Source of the DNA: Nocardiopsis sp. ATB16-24
GTDB lineage: Bacteria > Actinomycetota > Actinomycetes > Streptosporangiales > Streptosporangiaceae
Reading direction: 5' to 3'
DNA length: 64,000 bases
Assembly: GCF_030271535.1 (NCBI RefSeq)
Contig: NZ_JASCXJ010000002.1
Coordinates: 310,001 to 374,000, forward strand
In this document: piece by piece, positions 7,697 to 16,848 of the stretch
Position numbering within the stretch: the stretch's first letter is position 1
Layout of the letters: the number at the start of each line of letters is the position of its first letter
The notes under the pieces: generated by a model
Told to the model about the DNA's origin: nothing
Seen by the model: the letters and a program-made list of their open reading frames with translations, nothing else
The model's database searches: none
Position numbers and translations under genes: made by a program

Positions 7697-10600
7697 TTAA
7701 ATTCTTCCGGCATCTCCGTGGAGATAAACATCAGGGTGGGCCTCAAATATAAACCCCTGAAATGCTTCCCTGTTGCGAACTTCTTGCCCCTTGAGGATGT
7801 AAACAGATAGGTTTTTTAATTCCGAGATCGGGGAAAGGTCGATTCCTGGGCGTGAGCTCACAAGGCTGAGGTGTCGAAGTTTAGGAAGCGAAGCCAGTGG
7901 AGTCAGGCTCTGAAGATTGACGCACCCATCCAGGTAGAGAGCTCTCAACTGAGTCAAGCCGGACAGGGGCTGCAGGGTTTGCACGCCCGACCCTGTCAGC
8001 GACAGGAGCTTTAGTCCTTCCTGGGCACGAAGAGGGTCGAGATCGATGCTCGGCCCCAATCCATCGAGAACCAGCTCCTTGATATTTAGATTAGAAATCG
8101 CTTCGATGCTAGAAACCCAAGAGCAATAACCTAGGTTCATCGAGTTGATTCTGGGTGCCCGGGCCGTCACTTCAGTAAGGCTGCAATCCAGGTTCGATCG
8201 CGTAAGGCACAATGATTCTATGCTCTCTGAAAGAGGAAGCAGATCGACCTCTCGGAGTCCTGGGCAGTTATAGAGCCACAGCTTTTTCAGTCCATCCTGA
8301 GTCCGGAGTGGTGAGTAGTCTTCGATGGAAGACAAATTCCTCAGGGTTAGGTGTTCAAGTCGAGTTATTTGGGAAAGAAAACCTATGCTCCTGATGCCCG
8401 AGATTCCAATATTGAGATCCTTTAGTTTTGTGAGGTGGGTCAACGATTCTACGTCGGACGAATCGTCAAGTTCGGCACCAAAGCGCTCTATATTTTTCCC
8501 ATAGTGGCGCAGAGCGGAAATCTCTATTGGTTCTGTTCGAGTGATGCTTAGGTATTTCACGTTGGGCGTTCCTCTGAGGAAGTCCAGGTTCCGCAGCTGA
8601 GGAATATCGACCATGAGGGAACGAAGCCCAGAAATGTGGCGTAGAGAAGCAAGCTGCCGATGAGAATCGACGAAGATTGCCGACTCCTCTGAGAGCATGT
8701 CCGCGAGGATGAGACGTGCGTACTCATCGGGGTCGAAGTACTTCCACGCACTTTCTAGCTCCATGCGCACCTCGGCACGGGGGTCTTTCCGATAGCCCGC
8801 GAGTCGCTCCAAGGCTCGGGGCCCGTTGACCAGTGCCGCTGCGTGTACAGTTGCCGCTGCCTGTTTCTCAGTCAGCCCGTCTAGGCTCTCCGGCAGTCGG
8901 TCGAGCACTACCTCTCCAGCGGTGGAAAGCGACCGTGCGGTCGCCCTGTCCCTGGGTGGCACCATCTCGTCCACACAGGCGTGGATTTTGTCCCGAAGTT
9001 CCAGCGGCACCATGGGAACGGTCTCCAAGCAGGCAGCGAGCAGCAGCTTCAGGTAGCGGGCCCGCTGGGGCTCAGCAGCAACCCGTGCCAAGACCCCGCT
9101 CAACAGTTCTCTCAACTGCGGGCCGTTGGCGTGTCCGGCCGCCATGATGACAGTCTCCCGCCAACTGGCTAGGTGGGCGCGGGCAATTAGGTACTCGATG
9201 TCGTGGTCGTACACTGCCTGCTTGGCTGTCAGGTACTCCTGGACGGTTCGATGCACGAAGTCCACTCGACCATCCACCGGTTCCCGAAGTACCCCGCTCC
9301 GTTCCAAAAGGTACTCAATCACTGTCTCTGGAGACCCGTGCACGCCCTGCATAGTCGCGGTCCGCTCCTCCACCTCGCGAAGCACCACCGACTTGGGCAG
9401 CTCGGTGCGTTGAGAGGACGACAGACGCCAGGCCAGCCCCTGAAGCATCCGGAGCTTCTGCTCGTAGTCCAGCTCTAGGTCACTGAAGGCCGGGATGTGC
9501 CGTTCGTCGTCGCGTCGGTCCAGCAACATGGCCAGAGTGGCCGCATACAGACCCATCCGGTCCCGAGGCAGCCGAGTGGCGTGGTCGAGGTTCAGCGCGC
9601 ACAGCATCGCTGCCAGCAGGGGAGTTGCGGCCAAGGAACGCAGGTGAGGTGCGCTCTCGAGACGGGCCAACAGTTCAGCCTCGTAGCGTGGCAGCTCCTC
9701 CGCCTCACAGGGCAGCCCAGGCGAAGCGCTGATCGCTTGATGCCACTGACTGACCAGTTCACGCAGGTCGGCGGGCCCCATCGGCATCAGGTGGGCGGTG
9801 TCGAACGACTCCCCTTCCAACCAGCGCGCACTGGCGGCTGCGGGTCTGCTGGTTACCACGACTCTGACATCGGGGAAGGTCGCCAGCAGATCGCGGAGCC
9901 ATTCGGGCACTCGGCGGCGTTGGGAAGCAGAGAGTTCGTCCACCCCGTCGACAAGTAGCAGGGCGCGCCCGGAGGAGAGCCGTCGGTGGACCCAGCCACG
10001 AGGCATCATCCCGGTCAGAGAGTCGGCCACACCCTCCAGAAAACGTTCCGGACGCGGGAGGTGCCCGTCGGCGTGGCTACGCAGCTTGATTAGGAACGGG
10101 GTGTAGCCGTTCCACACCCCCAGATCCGAGTCGAAGCCTCCGCGCACGGCGGTGATGGCCAGCCAGCGCAGCAGTGTGCTCTTGCCTGAGCCAGCCTCGC
10201 CCCGGATGAGAGTTCGGCGACGACCACCCAGAGCACTCTCTACTCGCATGGTGGCTGTCTCGGACGCCTTCTCCCCGTGGAGCTCTTCGGTCAGGGGAAG
10301 GTGGCCATAGTGCTGGTCACGGGTATGGCCGGTGTGACGTCGATCCTCGGTGGACACGCTCAGGCTGATGTAGGCCACGCTCAATGAGGTTCGCGGATGG
10401 TAGCGACGTATCCGGACCCCGAAGAGCTCCACGTGGTCGAGGGTACGGCTGATGTGGTCGGCATAGCGGCGACTGAACTCCTCATCGTCGTCTGTGCCCT
10501 CGGGCGCATCCAGGCTGCGTTGCGGCAATCGAGCGAGCACTGTGGAGACCTGCTCGGCCAGACCGGTCAGTCGGGAGAGCGTCTCCGCCGATGCGCGCGC

Positions 10601-11089
10601 AGGGAACTGGGGAAGGGAGATGACGATCCGGGCCAGGTCCTCGCAGCATTCCTCCAAAAGGATCTTGAACAGACGGGCTCCTGCCTCGCCCAGTTCAAAA
10701 CGCAAATCCCGGTGAGGCATGCGGGCGAGGATTTTACGGGTGAGAACGACCGGGTCGACATCGGCGCCTATCAGCTTTTCGTCTGATAGGTCGGCCTGCT
10801 CTAGGGTGTCGGTCAGCTCGGCTAGGACCGCCGCGCGGTCCGCGTCGTCCAGGCCGCGGAACTCCTGCTGACACAGGGGTATCAAGCGATCCGCCACTGA
10901 GAGTGCGATGCTCTCTAGTTGGAGCTCGACCCTTCGGCGCAGGAGGGTGTCCCGGAACGTGAGCCTGATGAGCTCGGTCAGATCCTTGTCTCGGTCGGCG
11001 GCGGTGGCTCGCTGTGCTAGCCATATCGATCCCGCTCTTGTGCCGACCACCTTGGCTACGCCCAGCGCGGCCGTCTCTACCATCGCCAT
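7697..11089 (-). CDS. NLR-like NACHT NTPase with leucine-rich repeats
   Basis: A 1130-residue STAND ATPase. Residues 1-190 are helical (DLTELIRLTFRDTLLRRRVE), resembling the N-terminal helical domains of bacterial NACHT proteins. The NACHT domain has Walker A GEAGSGKST (about 298-306), Walker B ALLLVDGVDEL (about 376-386) and a sensor region VRVVVTSRPAA. A winged-helix/helical arm follows, and about residues 860-1115 are leucine-rich repeats (LTHLTKLKDLNIGISGI, LSGLTQLRALYLDGCVNL). ATG 11089 has AGGGA upstream; in-frame extension to 11281 is possible but less protein-like. Bacterial NACHT proteins are known antiphage sensors that trigger abortive infection. The LRR half is AT-richer than the NACHT half. 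Phage defence is inference from family and neighbours. Confidence 0.88.
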   Translation of the reverse strand: MAMVETAALGVAKVVGTRAGSIWLAQRATAADRDKDLTELIRLTFRDTLLRRRVELQLESIALSVADRLIPLCQQEFRGLDDADRAAVLAELTDTLEQADLSDEKLIGADVDPVVLTRKILARMPHRDLRFELGEAGARLFKILLEECCEDLARIVISLPQFPARASAETLSRLTGLAEQVSTVLARLPQRSLDAPEGTDDDEEFSRRYADHISRTLDHVELFGVRIRRYHPRTSLSVAYISLSVSTEDRRHTGHTRDQHYGHLPLTEELHGEKASETATMRVESALGGRRRTLIRGEAGSGKSTLLRWLAITAVRGGFDSDLGVWNGYTPFLIKLRSHADGHLPRPERFLEGVADSLTGMMPRGWVHRRLSSGRALLLVDGVDELSASQRRRVPEWLRDLLATFPDVRVVVTSRPAAASARWLEGESFDTAHLMPMGPADLRELVSQWHQAISASPGLPCEAEELPRYEAELLARLESAPHLRSLAATPLLAAMLCALNLDHATRLPRDRMGLYAATLAMLLDRRDDERHIPAFSDLELDYEQKLRMLQGLAWRLSSSQRTELPKSVVLREVEERTATMQGVHGSPETVIEYLLERSGVLREPVDGRVDFVHRTVQEYLTAKQAVYDHDIEYLIARAHLASWRETVIMAAGHANGPQLRELLSGVLARVAAEPQRARYLKLLLAACLETVPMVPLELRDKIHACVDEMVPPRDRATARSLSTAGEVVLDRLPESLDGLTEKQAAATVHAAALVNGPRALERLAGYRKDPRAEVRMELESAWKYFDPDEYARLILADMLSEESAIFVDSHRQLASLRHISGLRSLMVDIPQLRNLDFLRGTPNVKYLSITRTEPIEISALRHYGKNIERFGAELDDSSDVESLTHLTKLKDLNIGISGIRSIGFLSQITRLEHLTLRNLSSIEDYSPLRTQDGLKKLWLYNCPGLREVDLLPLSESIESLCLTRSNLDCSLTEVTARAPRINSMNLGYCSWVSSIEAISNLNIKELVLDGLGPSIDLDPLRAQEGLKLLSLTGSGVQTLQPLSGLTQLRALYLDGCVNLQSLTPLASLPKLRHLSLVSSRPGIDLSPISELKNLSVYILKGQEVRNREAFQGFIFEAHPDVYLHGDAGRI

Positions 11090-11540
11090 GTGTATCCCTG
11101 GGGGCTTGTCCTTCGAGGGGTGCGCCAGGCTGGTGAGGTAACGGAATCCCTTGGAGGACAGCCGCTTCAGCCCAGACCCTCTTGACGATAAGGGGTACTG
11201 ACGACATGTGGTAGGAGAACAGAAAACCTGCTTCGAAACTCTCCGCAGTACACGTAGACAGCTACGCCCAGGCATGGCCATCTCTTCAGCGAGGGCGCTC
11301 TGGTCGCGGCAGAAGGGACGGTTGTCGGGGATTTTGGACTAGCACAGCGCACACTTCATCGAAGCAGTCTTTCATACCTCTACCATGTCCCAGAACTTCT
11401 CAGAACGGGGAACAGGGGTAGCACCTACAGCACGACAGGAGTTCCCAGGGCCGGAACTCGGCCTCGAAGCCGTGGGCCCCAGCCCAGAGCGGCTTGTGCG
11501 TACTCTGATGACCGAGTGCGGCTGCATGCTATCCCGGCGT
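11090..11540. other. Intergenic upstream of the NLR gene
   Basis: No supported gene in 451 bases between the NLR start and the stop of the XRE-ImmA gene. It presumably carries the NLR promoter, but no clear -10/-35 pair is seen. Confidence 0.4.
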
Positions 11541-12635
11541 CTATTTGCTGGGCACGATCCGTAGCACAGGCTTCCGTGCTGAGGTCTTGCCTCTCATATT
11601 CGAACCTTGTTGTGAGGTGAAGGACAGTCCGAACATGAGGCTGTTCAGTTCGGTAAGGGGAATGTGCAGTTGTTCGGCCACCGTGGCGGGATTTTGACCT
11701 TGCCTGCGCAGGAGCGTGAAGATCTTGGGAAGTACCTGGGAGGTCTCCCTGCGAATGCCGTCTGGTTCGCTGCGCCGGTACCCCATCTCGGCGAGCTGGC
11801 GACACGTGGATCGATATTGCCAGTCGGTGAGCAGTCCTAGGTCGTGGAGCCGGTGTGCTAGGGCCATGGCCGAGACTCGCCAGATGGCCTTGGCCTTGAG
11901 GATCTGGTCCACCTGACTGCCTGCGGGCATACGGGCCACTACGTCGGCGCGGGGCATGAGGAAGGCGCTGGCGAACTGGTTGGCCTCACGTTCGGCCTCA
12001 GGGCCGTTCAGAGGACGTTCGTGTCCGTGTATCACCAGGTGGCCGAGCTCGTGGGCGGCGTCGAAGCGTCCGCGTTCACCGCTCTTAGCCGTGTTGAGGA
12101 ACACGTAGGGAACGGAGTCGCGCCAGAAGCTGAACGCGTCCACTTCTTGGTGCTCGGTATCCAAGGAGAACACACGGATGCCGTGGGCCTCCAAAAGGTG
12201 CACCATGTTCGGGGCCGCGGTGTCACCCAATTCCCACATGGACCGCACCATCTCCGCTGCGGCCTCGGGCGAAGGCTTTCCGTAGGTGGGTACCGACGGC
12301 TCGGGCAGGGTGAAACGTGCGGTGAGCCAGTCGTTGAACTCGATCGCTAGCGCGGCTTGGGCGCGTACGGCCTTCTGCTTGCGCATCGAGGTCTTGGTGC
12401 GAGCGCGGAAGGCTACTGCCTTGGAGGGTACTTCTTCGACCTCGTCCGCGCCGAGGAAGGCGGGTGGGAACCCGAGAGCTTCGGCGATCTTCTCCAGAGT
12501 TTCTCGGGTGGGAATGGCGTGGGCGTTCTCGTAGTTCGACAGGCTCTGCTGGGATATTCCGGCCATTTGCGCCAACCGCGTTAGAGTCAGTGCTCTGCGC
12601 TCCCGTGCGAGTCGGATGCGTGATGGCGTGGCCAT
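11541..12635 (-). CDS. XRE regulator fused to ImmA/IrrE metalloprotease domain
   Basis: A 364-residue protein. Residues 1-65 are an XRE helix-turn-helix (LTRLAQMAGISQQSLSNYEN). The middle is an ImmA/IrrE-type zinc peptidase with the HExxH motif in AAHELGHLVIHG (about residue 200) and the following EREANQFASAFLMPR. In the family, ImmA-like proteases cleave a repressor to switch on mobile-element or defence genes, and fused XRE-ImmA proteins can act as antitoxins. ATG 12635 is chosen because the HTH starts ten residues later. It lies 58 bp behind an unknown gene on the same strand and 451 bp ahead of the NLR gene, so it may control that block. Confidence 0.88.
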   Translation of the reverse strand: MATPSRIRLARERRALTLTRLAQMAGISQQSLSNYENAHAIPTRETLEKIAEALGFPPAFLGADEVEEVPSKAVAFRARTKTSMRKQKAVRAQAALAIEFNDWLTARFTLPEPSVPTYGKPSPEAAAEMVRSMWELGDTAAPNMVHLLEAHGIRVFSLDTEHQEVDAFSFWRDSVPYVFLNTAKSGERGRFDAAHELGHLVIHGHERPLNGPEAEREANQFASAFLMPRADVVARMPAGSQVDQILKAKAIWRVSAMALAHRLHDLGLLTDWQYRSTCRQLAEMGYRRSEPDGIRRETSQVLPKIFTLLRRQGQNPATVAEQLHIPLTELNSLMFGLSFTSQQGSNMRGKTSARKPVLRIVPSK

Positions 12636-12693
12636 AGTGTGTCGCCCTGTCAGTTTCCGGGCCGGCCGGGTGCATTCGGCCGGGGTGCTCGTC

Positions 12694-13359
12694 TCAACGG
12701 AAGTCGATCGGGATATCGACCCCGTCTGGTCCTTCGTCGTCCTCAGGGAAGATGACCGCATCAATCTCTACCGGGGGCAGGTAGATGCGGTCGTACCAGT
12801 TGAGGATGCGTCCCCGCTTGTCCGGAGGGTGGGGCAGGGACAGTTCACTATGCCAGACGGTGCGCCCCCTGCTCGGTTCATGGATGCGGTAGGCCAGGAA
12901 GATCCACACCTGCACGTCGTCCAGGTCGGCCAGTTCCATCGGGTCTGGCTCTGAAACCTCGATGGGAAGTGAGAGCTGGTCAGCTTCGCGACCATCAGCT
13001 AGAAGAAGGCGACCGTTGGGGCCTCGAGGGTGCTTGTTGTGGGGGGTGGCATGCGGGTTACCAGTGTTGTGGTCACCGGTGAGTGTCTGGAAGGCCAGGG
13101 TGCGTTCGGGGTTGATCGTGAGGTCGATCTGCAGGTGATAGGCGTTCCCCCAGCCATGGCGCGCCTTCTGCTCTGACCTTAACCCAGCGAGGCGTTCTTG
13201 GTAGGCGTACCACCCCGGTGCTGATTTGCCGTGGTCGCCGGTGGCTCGACGCAATCCGGCCTCCCCCATGCGTAGGGCCTTGTCCATGACTGGCCAGGAG
13301 GTTCCCAGTCGGGCCAGGCGTTCGTGGTATCCGTCTGGTTCAAACGCGAGGTTGAGCAA
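12694..13359 (-). CDS. Unknown protein preceding the XRE-ImmA gene
   Basis: A 221-residue protein with no recognised family. It opens LNLAFEPDGYHERLARLGTS and has a W-rich centre (KARHGWGNAYHLQIDLTI) and an acidic end (EIDAVIFPEDDEGPDG). TTG 13359 is proposed because GAGAGG lies six bases upstream; in-frame GTG codons near 13401 fall inside a palindrome that looks like the operator. It is the first gene of a two-gene unit with XRE-ImmA, an arrangement in which the first gene often encodes the toxin or the substrate of the protease. That role is inference. Confidence 0.6.
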   Translation of the reverse strand: MLNLAFEPDGYHERLARLGTSWPVMDKALRMGEAGLRRATGDHGKSAPGWYAYQERLAGLRSEQKARHGWGNAYHLQIDLTINPERTLAFQTLTGDHNTGNPHATPHNKHPRGPNGRLLLADGREADQLSLPIEVSEPDPMELADLDDVQVWIFLAYRIHEPSRGRTVWHSELSLPHPPDKRGRILNWYDRIYLPPVEIDAVIFPEDDEGPDGVDIPIDFR

Positions 13360-13397
13360 CAGGCACCTCTCAACATGGATGACTTGAAGAAAACTTA

Positions 13398-13409
13398 CCA
13401 CGTTCGTGG
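13398..13409. promoter_or_regulatory. Candidate operator palindrome
   Basis: CCACG-TT-CGTGG is a perfect palindrome 38 bases upstream of the proposed TTG start of the XRE-ImmA operon, embedded in AT-richer sequence (AAACTTA, GAATTTCTTAAAG). It is a plausible autoregulation site for the XRE domain. Confidence 0.4.
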
Positions 13410-13917
13410 TTGAATTTCTTAAAGCGCAGGGCGGCTTGCCCGGATCGTTCGGTGTGTTCACGGGCCAGGTACAGTGGTCCGGTTCGCCCTTGTCGCTCAG
13501 GTGTTCACCGTGTAGTCGTAGTTCCCAGCGGTGATAGCTGGGTCAAACAACGCAGGTACTCGCTGTGGTGGTCACCAGCGGTGTTCAGTTCGGGCATACC
13601 CGAATCCACAACGTCACTGCTCCGCTGTTTTTGTCATCGGTACCGGCGCGCCCGGGAGCGAGACTGCAGAAAACCGAACGGGGCCCTCTCGCCATGAGAG
13701 TGGCTGTGGACTGTTAGTGGGCGAGGGGAGGGCGTCTCAGCCAAGACTGTTGGAACCGGAGTGGAGCACACAAGGGAAGGCCTTCGAGGAAGTGGCAGCA
13801 CGGGCAAGGCTGGCGAGCATACATCGAGCGGAACCAAGGTGAAATGGGCACCCGATTTATCCACCGAACCCGCTCTGAACTGCGGGTCTATCACGGACAA
13901 ACGGTGTGATCACGCTT
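13410..13917. other. Intergenic, end of the foreign block
   Basis: No supported gene in about 500 bases between the operator-like palindrome and the tRNA-Lys remnant. Confidence 0.4.
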
Positions 13918-13956
13918 ATTAAAAGTCCGTTGCTCTGCCGATTGAGCTAGAGGCCC
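13918..13956 (-). pseudogene. Truncated tRNA-Lys, 5' half only
   Basis: The first 39 nt of the intact tRNA-Lys at 7315 are repeated exactly on the minus strand, from the acceptor GGGCCTC through the anticodon loop to the first T of the 3' anticodon stem. The sequence then switches to unrelated AAGCGTG. No acceptor 3' strand or T-arm exists, so it cannot make a tRNA. The breakpoint at the anticodon loop is where tyrosine integrases usually cross over. Confidence 0.9.
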
Positions 13957-13986
13957 GTGGACTGTCCCGAACTGCGGTCCGGACCA

Positions 13987-14024
13987 GCGCCGGGACAACT
14001 CTACCGCAGCAGCACGGGTTCTGG
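13987..14024 (-). promoter_or_regulatory. Promoter copy of the truncated tRNA-Lys
   Basis: On the minus strand this block reads from CCAGAACCCGTG through TAGAGT to GGCGC, matching 7246-7284 with one gap and two substitutions. The TAGAGT-to-tRNA distance (41 bases) is almost the same as in the intact copy (42). Confidence 0.6.
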
Positions 14025-14248
14025 ACGGTCGGTTCGCTCGGTGAAGACGGGTTCTGTTCCCCTCCCTGGTACCCCGGACCCGTGACTCGTGCGGGGGACG
14101 GGGGCTTGTGTCCCACCCTTCCACACCCTCACCCGCTCTATGGCGAGTATCACTACGGTGTCGCCTTGTCGGAACCCTCCAGCACCACCAGGCAGTGGAT
14201 CCGGGCCGACCGGCGAAAAGGAAAGTTCGGGCCCCTTTCGACGACCCG

Positions 14249-15391
14249 TCAGGAGCCGGACGGTCGGTGTGCGACCGCACCGTGCCCCGAGCGCGAGGAG
14301 TCGCCTGAGTGGTCGGCCGGGTCCCGGGTGATCACGAGCACCGCCGTGTCGTCTCCGAGGTCGTCGGTATGCCGGGCGAGTGCCGTGAGCAACGTGTCCA
14401 GTATGACGGTGGGGTTCGGGGGAAGAGGCCTGGCGAGCGGGGGGACGGGGTCGAAGAAGACGCCGTTCCGGTCCTGGGCCTCGGTGACGCCGTCGGTGAA
14501 CATGACGAGCGTGGCACCGGGAGGCAGCTCGAACCAGTCCATCGGGACATCGTCCGGTTCGGCCAGGTGGCCCAGGCCCAGGGGCAACGACGGCTCCTTC
14601 GGTTCCAGGGCGGTCACCGTGCCTTCGTGGACCATCAGTGGTGCCGGGTGGCCCCGGTTCGCCATGCGCAGCACGGAATGGTCGGAGGAGACCTCGGCGA
14701 TGATGGCCGTGACGAAGTTCGTGTCCGAGTCCGTCCCTGGAAAGTTCTGCATCAGAGCGTCCAGGCCTCGAACGATCTCGGACAGGTCCTCCAGGTAGTA
14801 GGCCCCCGCCTGGAAGCTGCCCAGCAGGGTGTTGACGCTGGACACCGCTCGCATGCCCTTGCCGCGGACGTCGCCGATCACGAACCGGACGCCGTGGGGG
14901 GTGTCGTGGACCGCGTAGAGGTCGCCACCGATCAGGGCCTCCTTCTGTGCCGACCGGTACCGAGCCGCCACGGTCAGGTCTCCGACGCGCTCGGGCACCA
15001 GGGGCAGCACCGCGAACTGCACGGCCTCCGCCACCTCGCGGAGCGTCCGCAACCGTGCCCGCTCGTGAGCGAAGATCCGGTTGAGGAACGCGGCGACGAG
15101 GGTCAGGACGCCGATGGTCACCAGGCTGATCAGTTCGGGACGGCCGAAGGAGCCGCCCCCATGGAGGTAGGAGAAGAACGACCCCAGGGCGAGGGCCGCC
15201 GCACCACCGGTGAACGTCCAGGCCAGTGACACCAGGGGAGCGGCGGCCACGGGGACGGCCGCCAGGAGCGGGAACGTGTTGGTGGCCGGAGACAGCAGCT
15301 CGATCACGATCACGGCAAGGAGCAGGAGCGAGGGCACCCAGCGGGCCGCCCTTTCCACCGTGGAGAAACGGCCGCGTTCAAAACGTTTCAT
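14249..15391 (-). CDS. Membrane SpoIIE/PP2C-type serine phosphatase
   Basis: A 380-residue protein. Three or four hydrophobic segments in the first 120 residues (PSLLLLAVIVIELLSP, FPLLAAVPVAAAPLVSLAW, LISLVTIGVLTLVAAFL) anchor it. A linker with a coiled helix leads to a SpoIIE domain: GGDLYAVHDTPHGVRFVIGD, the Mn-binding GDVRGKGM, and TLVMFTDGVTEAQD. Such phosphatases dephosphorylate anti-anti-sigma factors and activate stress sigma pathways in actinobacteria. ATG 15391 follows GAGGG with eight bases of spacing; an upstream TTG at 15406 overlaps that site and is rejected. No sensor domain such as PAS or GAF is seen. Confidence 0.9.
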   Translation of the reverse strand: MKRFERGRFSTVERAARWVPSLLLLAVIVIELLSPATNTFPLLAAVPVAAAPLVSLAWTFTGGAAALALGSFFSYLHGGGSFGRPELISLVTIGVLTLVAAFLNRIFAHERARLRTLREVAEAVQFAVLPLVPERVGDLTVAARYRSAQKEALIGGDLYAVHDTPHGVRFVIGDVRGKGMRAVSSVNTLLGSFQAGAYYLEDLSEIVRGLDALMQNFPGTDSDTNFVTAIIAEVSSDHSVLRMANRGHPAPLMVHEGTVTALEPKEPSLPLGLGHLAEPDDVPMDWFELPPGATLVMFTDGVTEAQDRNGVFFDPVPPLARPLPPNPTVILDTLLTALARHTDDLGDDTAVLVITRDPADHSGDSSRSGHGAVAHRPSGS

Positions 15392-15715
15392 CCCTGCGAC
15401 CCTCAAGTAGTCCGAGCTTCAGTTCCGAGGACGTCTCCGCTGAAAGCTACCATCCGATCACCCTCTGTGTTGTCCGGGCTTCACATGCCTCGACGTGCTG
15501 CGAGCCCGGACGAGGAGGAACGTCCGAGACCATGCCGGGCCCGCCCGGGTGGTCGGCGGCGTGAGGAGGGTTCCAGGTGTTCCGACTTCTCACCATACGG
15601 CCCTGACCTGGCGAAACGGTGAGCGAACCGATCCCTCCTCGGGCGCGTCGCCACGTCCGTGGAGGGGCGCGTTGGTGTATTCGGTAGGACACACCCGATC
15701 GATCGAGGGAGCACC
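15392..15715. other. Intergenic between divergent genes
   Basis: 324 bases separating the phosphatase and the oxidoreductase; both promoters should be here but no clear element or gene is seen. Confidence 0.4.
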
Positions 15716-16102
15716 ATGGCCTTCTCCGAGAAACAACAGAACGTCCTGCGCAAGCCCGCGCTGGGGCACGTGGCCACCCTGGGGCCGGACGGTGCGCCCC
15801 ATTCCAGCCCTGTATGGATCGACTGGGACGGACGGTTCCTCAAGTTCAGTCAGACCACCACCCGCCAGAAGCTGCGCAACCTCAAGCGCGACGGTCGGAT
15901 CTCGGTGTCGGCCACCGACCCCGACGACCCCTACATGTACGTGGAGGTCCGCGGCGAGGTCGATCGGGTGGAGGAGGACGAGGACAAGGCCTTCATCAAC
16001 GAGATGTCCCAGAAGTACCTCGGAAAGCCCTACCCGGGAGGCAACGCCGAGGAGGAACGCGTGATCGTCTACGTCCGTCCTCACCGTTTCGTCGGCCGGT
16101 AG
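15716..16102 (+). CDS. PPOX-class F420-dependent oxidoreductase
   Basis: A 128-residue split-barrel protein of the pyridoxamine-phosphate-oxidase-like superfamily. Typical features are the opening GHVATLGPDGAPHSSPVWID, the strand KFSQTTTRQKLRNLKRDG and MYVEVRGEVDRVEE. Such short actinobacterial proteins usually use F420 rather than FMN, though the cofactor cannot be read directly here. ATG 15716 lies behind GAGGGAGC. A strong hairpin follows the stop codon, so it is probably monocistronic. Confidence 0.88.
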   Translation: MAFSEKQQNVLRKPALGHVATLGPDGAPHSSPVWIDWDGRFLKFSQTTTRQKLRNLKRDGRISVSATDPDDPYMYVEVRGEVDRVEEDEDKAFINEMSQKYLGKPYPGGNAEEERVIVYVRPHRFVGR

Positions 16103-16110
16103 GACGTGCG

Positions 16111-16134
16111 TACGGCCCCTTCGGAGGGGCCGTA
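16111..16134 (+). terminator. Hairpin terminator
   Basis: TACGGCCCCT and AGGGGCCGTA form perfect 10-bp arms around TCGG nine bases after the oxidoreductase stop codon. It lacks a T-run, as is common in actinomycetes. Confidence 0.7.
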
Positions 16135-16215
16135 TCCCCATGCCCCCGGTACGGGTCGCGGACTCCTGAGAGAATGGCCCGTGGACGGACATCGCACGAG
16201 CCGCGGAGGTCGACC

Positions 16216-16848
16216 GTGCTCGGGGGAGGACCATTGGGGCTTCGCGAACGCAAGAAGCAGGCCACACGCCGCGCCCTCCGGGACGCGGCCGTGCGCCTCA
16301 CCCTGGAGCGGGGCCTGGAGAAGGTGACGGTGGAGGAGATCGCGGCGGAGGCCGACGTCTCCACCCGGACCTTCTTCAACTACTTCGGGACCAAGGAGGA
16401 CGCACTCCTCGACGATCTCCCCAGGGGCCCCGACGAGGAGGCACGGAGGGAGTTCGTCGACGGCGGCCCCACCGGAGACTTCGTCGAGGACCTCATCACC
16501 GCCCTGATCCGCTTCCTGGTCAGCACCGACGACCTCGCCACGCAGCGCGCCGACATGCGTCTGCGCAGGCAGCTCACCGAACGCGAACCGCAGCTCGTAC
16601 GCGGCGTGCTCGCCCGCTTCTACGAGATGGAGGCCGAACTCGCCGCTGCCGTCGCGGAGCGGACCGGCGCCTCCCCCGAGGACGACCGTCCGCTGCTGAT
16701 CGCCGCCGCGGCCATGTCGGTGATGCGCCACACCATGAGGCGCCTGCACTTCTCCGAGACGGAGGAGGCCGCGGAAGTGCGTGCCAAGGTCCGCGAGGCC
16801 TTCCGCCACCTGGGTGAGGCCTACGGGCCCTTCGCCTCCGATGACTGA
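16216..16848 (+). CDS. TetR-family repressor
   Basis: A 210-residue regulator with a TetR N-terminal HTH: RRALRDAAVRLTLERGLEKV and VEEIAAEADVSTRTFFNYFG (about residues 15-60). The C-terminal helical ligand domain (MSVMRHTMRRLHFSE) is not assigned to a ligand class. GTG 16216 is chosen because GGAGG sits six bases upstream; a TTG at 16234 is the alternative. Neither neighbouring gene is an obvious divergent target. Confidence 0.88.
   Translation: MLGGGPLGLRERKKQATRRALRDAAVRLTLERGLEKVTVEEIAAEADVSTRTFFNYFGTKEDALLDDLPRGPDEEARREFVDGGPTGDFVEDLITALIRFLVSTDDLATQRADMRLRRQLTEREPQLVRGVLARFYEMEAELAAAVAERTGASPEDDRPLLIAAAAMSVMRHTMRRLHFSETEEAAEVRAKVREAFRHLGEAYGPFASDD

Noticed and set aside
11090-11281. N-terminal extension of the NLR protein
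   Set aside because: The extra 64 residues are basic and not helical like the rest, and ATG 11089 has a better ribosome binding site; kept only as an alternative.
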